Positions 21,087-21,924 of a stretch of DNA of 21,924 bases are shown here, piece after piece. The DNA comes from Desulfobacterales bacterium. GTDB lineage: Bacteria > Desulfobacterota > Desulfobacteria > Desulfobacterales > UBA11574. The notes under the pieces were generated by a model that saw nothing but the letters and a program-made list of their open reading frames with translations, made no database searches and was not told the DNA's origin. The position numbers and the translations under genes were made by a program. The DNA lies in the NCBI GenBank assembly GCA_012974475.1, contig JAAXQD010000065.1, positions 1 through 21,924 of the forward strand. The letters run 5' to 3'. Numbering within the stretch: the stretch's first letter is position 1; every line of letters begins with the position of its first letter.

Positions 21087-21924
21087 ATGAAACGATATCT
21101 TACCCTATTGAATGTTCTGTTAATTACAGCAGCTGTTTTTTTTATGGTTAAGGCCTTTTATAAAGTTGCCGGCGCCAAGATTGATCATGCGCCGCCTTCC
21201 AAAGATGCAGCCAGGCATGTGATTCCAAATGAAGCGTCGACTCGACATCCATTGTCGGATTACAGAGCCATCATGGATCGCAACCTATTCAAAACCAAAA
21301 CAGGGACCGGGGGCCGCCCCCAGAAACTCGACATCGAAAGCCTTACCCCCACGGATCTTAAGCTGAAACTGCTGGGGACCGTTACGGGTGACGAAAAAGA
21401 AGCCTATGCAGTCATCGAAGATACCGCTGTAAGACGCCAGAATCTATACAAAATCGGAGATGCCATCCAAAATGCAACCCTTAAAATGATTTTAAGAGAA
21501 AAGGTTGTGCTCAATGTCAACGGCAAGGATGAAATCCTCGGAATAGAGAAAGTCCGAGAAGAGCCGAAAACAGGCAGATCTCCCGAGAGAAAAAGTGCAT
21601 CGAGTTCTCGAAATATAACCATAAAACGATCACAGATAGATACGGCCCTCCAAGATGTCAACACCCTCATGAAGCAGGTCAGGATACAACCGCATTTCCA
21701 AAATGGCAAGCCCGACGGCCTTCGCTTGACCGGTGTCAGGCCAAACTCCATTTTTTATAAAATGGGATTAAAGAGCGGAGATATCATTGTCGGTGTTGAT
21801 GGAAAAAATATCGAATCCGTGGATGACGCCCTAAAATTTTATCAAAGCCTGCAATCGGCTTCCAAGGTGCAGCTTGAGTTAAAACGAAGGGGCCGGCCGA
21901 AAACCATTGAATATAATATTGAAT
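21087..21924 (+). CDS. gspC: Type II secretion protein GspC, PDZ type (cut by the window edge)
   Basis: Inner-membrane component that links the platform to the outer-membrane secretin GspD. 279 residues are visible, with no stop before the edge. Seen: a short cytoplasmic start MKRY, a membrane segment at about 5-23, a linker with DYRAIMDRNLF (58-68, the usual entry to the homology region), the homology region at about 88-155 (LKLKLLGTVTGDEKEAYAVIED, YKIGD), a charged linker, and a PDZ domain at about 205-279 (GLRLTGVRPNSIFYKMGLKSG, GDIIVGVDG). The PDZ domain appears nearly complete, so only a few residues should be missing. No clear ribosome site precedes the ATG. gspD is the expected next gene. 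Confidence 0.9.
   Translation, partial: MKRYLTLLNVLLITAAVFFMVKAFYKVAGAKIDHAPPSKDAARHVIPNEASTRHPLSDYRAIMDRNLFKTKTGTGGRPQKLDIESLTPTDLKLKLLGTVTGDEKEAYAVIEDTAVRRQNLYKIGDAIQNATLKMILREKVVLNVNGKDEILGIEKVREEPKTGRSPERKSASSSRNITIKRSQIDTALQDVNTLMKQVRIQPHFQNGKPDGLRLTGVRPNSIFYKMGLKSGDIIVGVDGKNIESVDDALKFYQSLQSASKVQLELKRRGRPKTIEYNIE

Overview
The window looks like a chromosomal segment of a Gram-negative sulfate-reducer-type deltaproteobacterium (Desulfobacterota, probably Desulfobacterales). This rests on the flavour of the proteins: the short adenosylhomocysteinase, a four-part 2-oxoacid:ferredoxin oxidoreductase with a GltD-like subunit, a two-membrane type II secretion system, and many small palindromic intergenic repeats. 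No rRNA or other marker gene is present, so the lineage is an inference. There are no tRNA or rRNA genes, CRISPR arrays or transposase genes.

Layout. 58-1739 (+): a DUF1848 gene overlapping dusB; both appear to lack conserved pieces. 1990-2398 (+): a small TPR lipoprotein gene and its terminator. 2402-2697: a composite repeat. 2736-8019 (-): gspA, gspB, metK and ahcY, read right to left, with a good promoter candidate upstream of gspA. 8129-12686 (-): a tightly packed 2-oxoacid:ferredoxin oxidoreductase operon (gamma, GltD-ferredoxin fusion, alpha, beta), interrupted only by a 157-bp palindromic element between alpha and beta. 12849-21924 (+): the type II secretion operon gspF-G-H-I-J-K-L-M-N-C, running off the right edge inside gspC. 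gspD and gspE are not seen and may lie downstream.

How it works together. GspA/GspB (an ATPase with peptidoglycan-binding domain and its partner), the inner-membrane platform GspF/L/M/C, the pseudopilins G/H/I/J/K and the accessory GspN together make most of a type II secretion machine that exports folded proteins from the periplasm. MetK and AhcY are two steps of the S-adenosylmethionine cycle. The oxidoreductase oxidises a 2-oxoacid to acyl-CoA and passes electrons to ferredoxin, possibly also to NAD(P) through its GltD-like flavoprotein.

Most notable. (1) DusB lacks about 20 residues between GNGDI and IGNPW, where the family carries an FMN phosphate-binding loop. (2) The neighbouring DUF1848 protein stops just before the family's terminal cysteine motif. 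(3) Two composite repeats 12 kb apart share an identical 38-bp end and the same modular plan but have unrelated arms. (4) Several gsp spacers carry different repeat families, and a perfect consensus sigma-70 promoter follows one of them, directly ahead of gspL.
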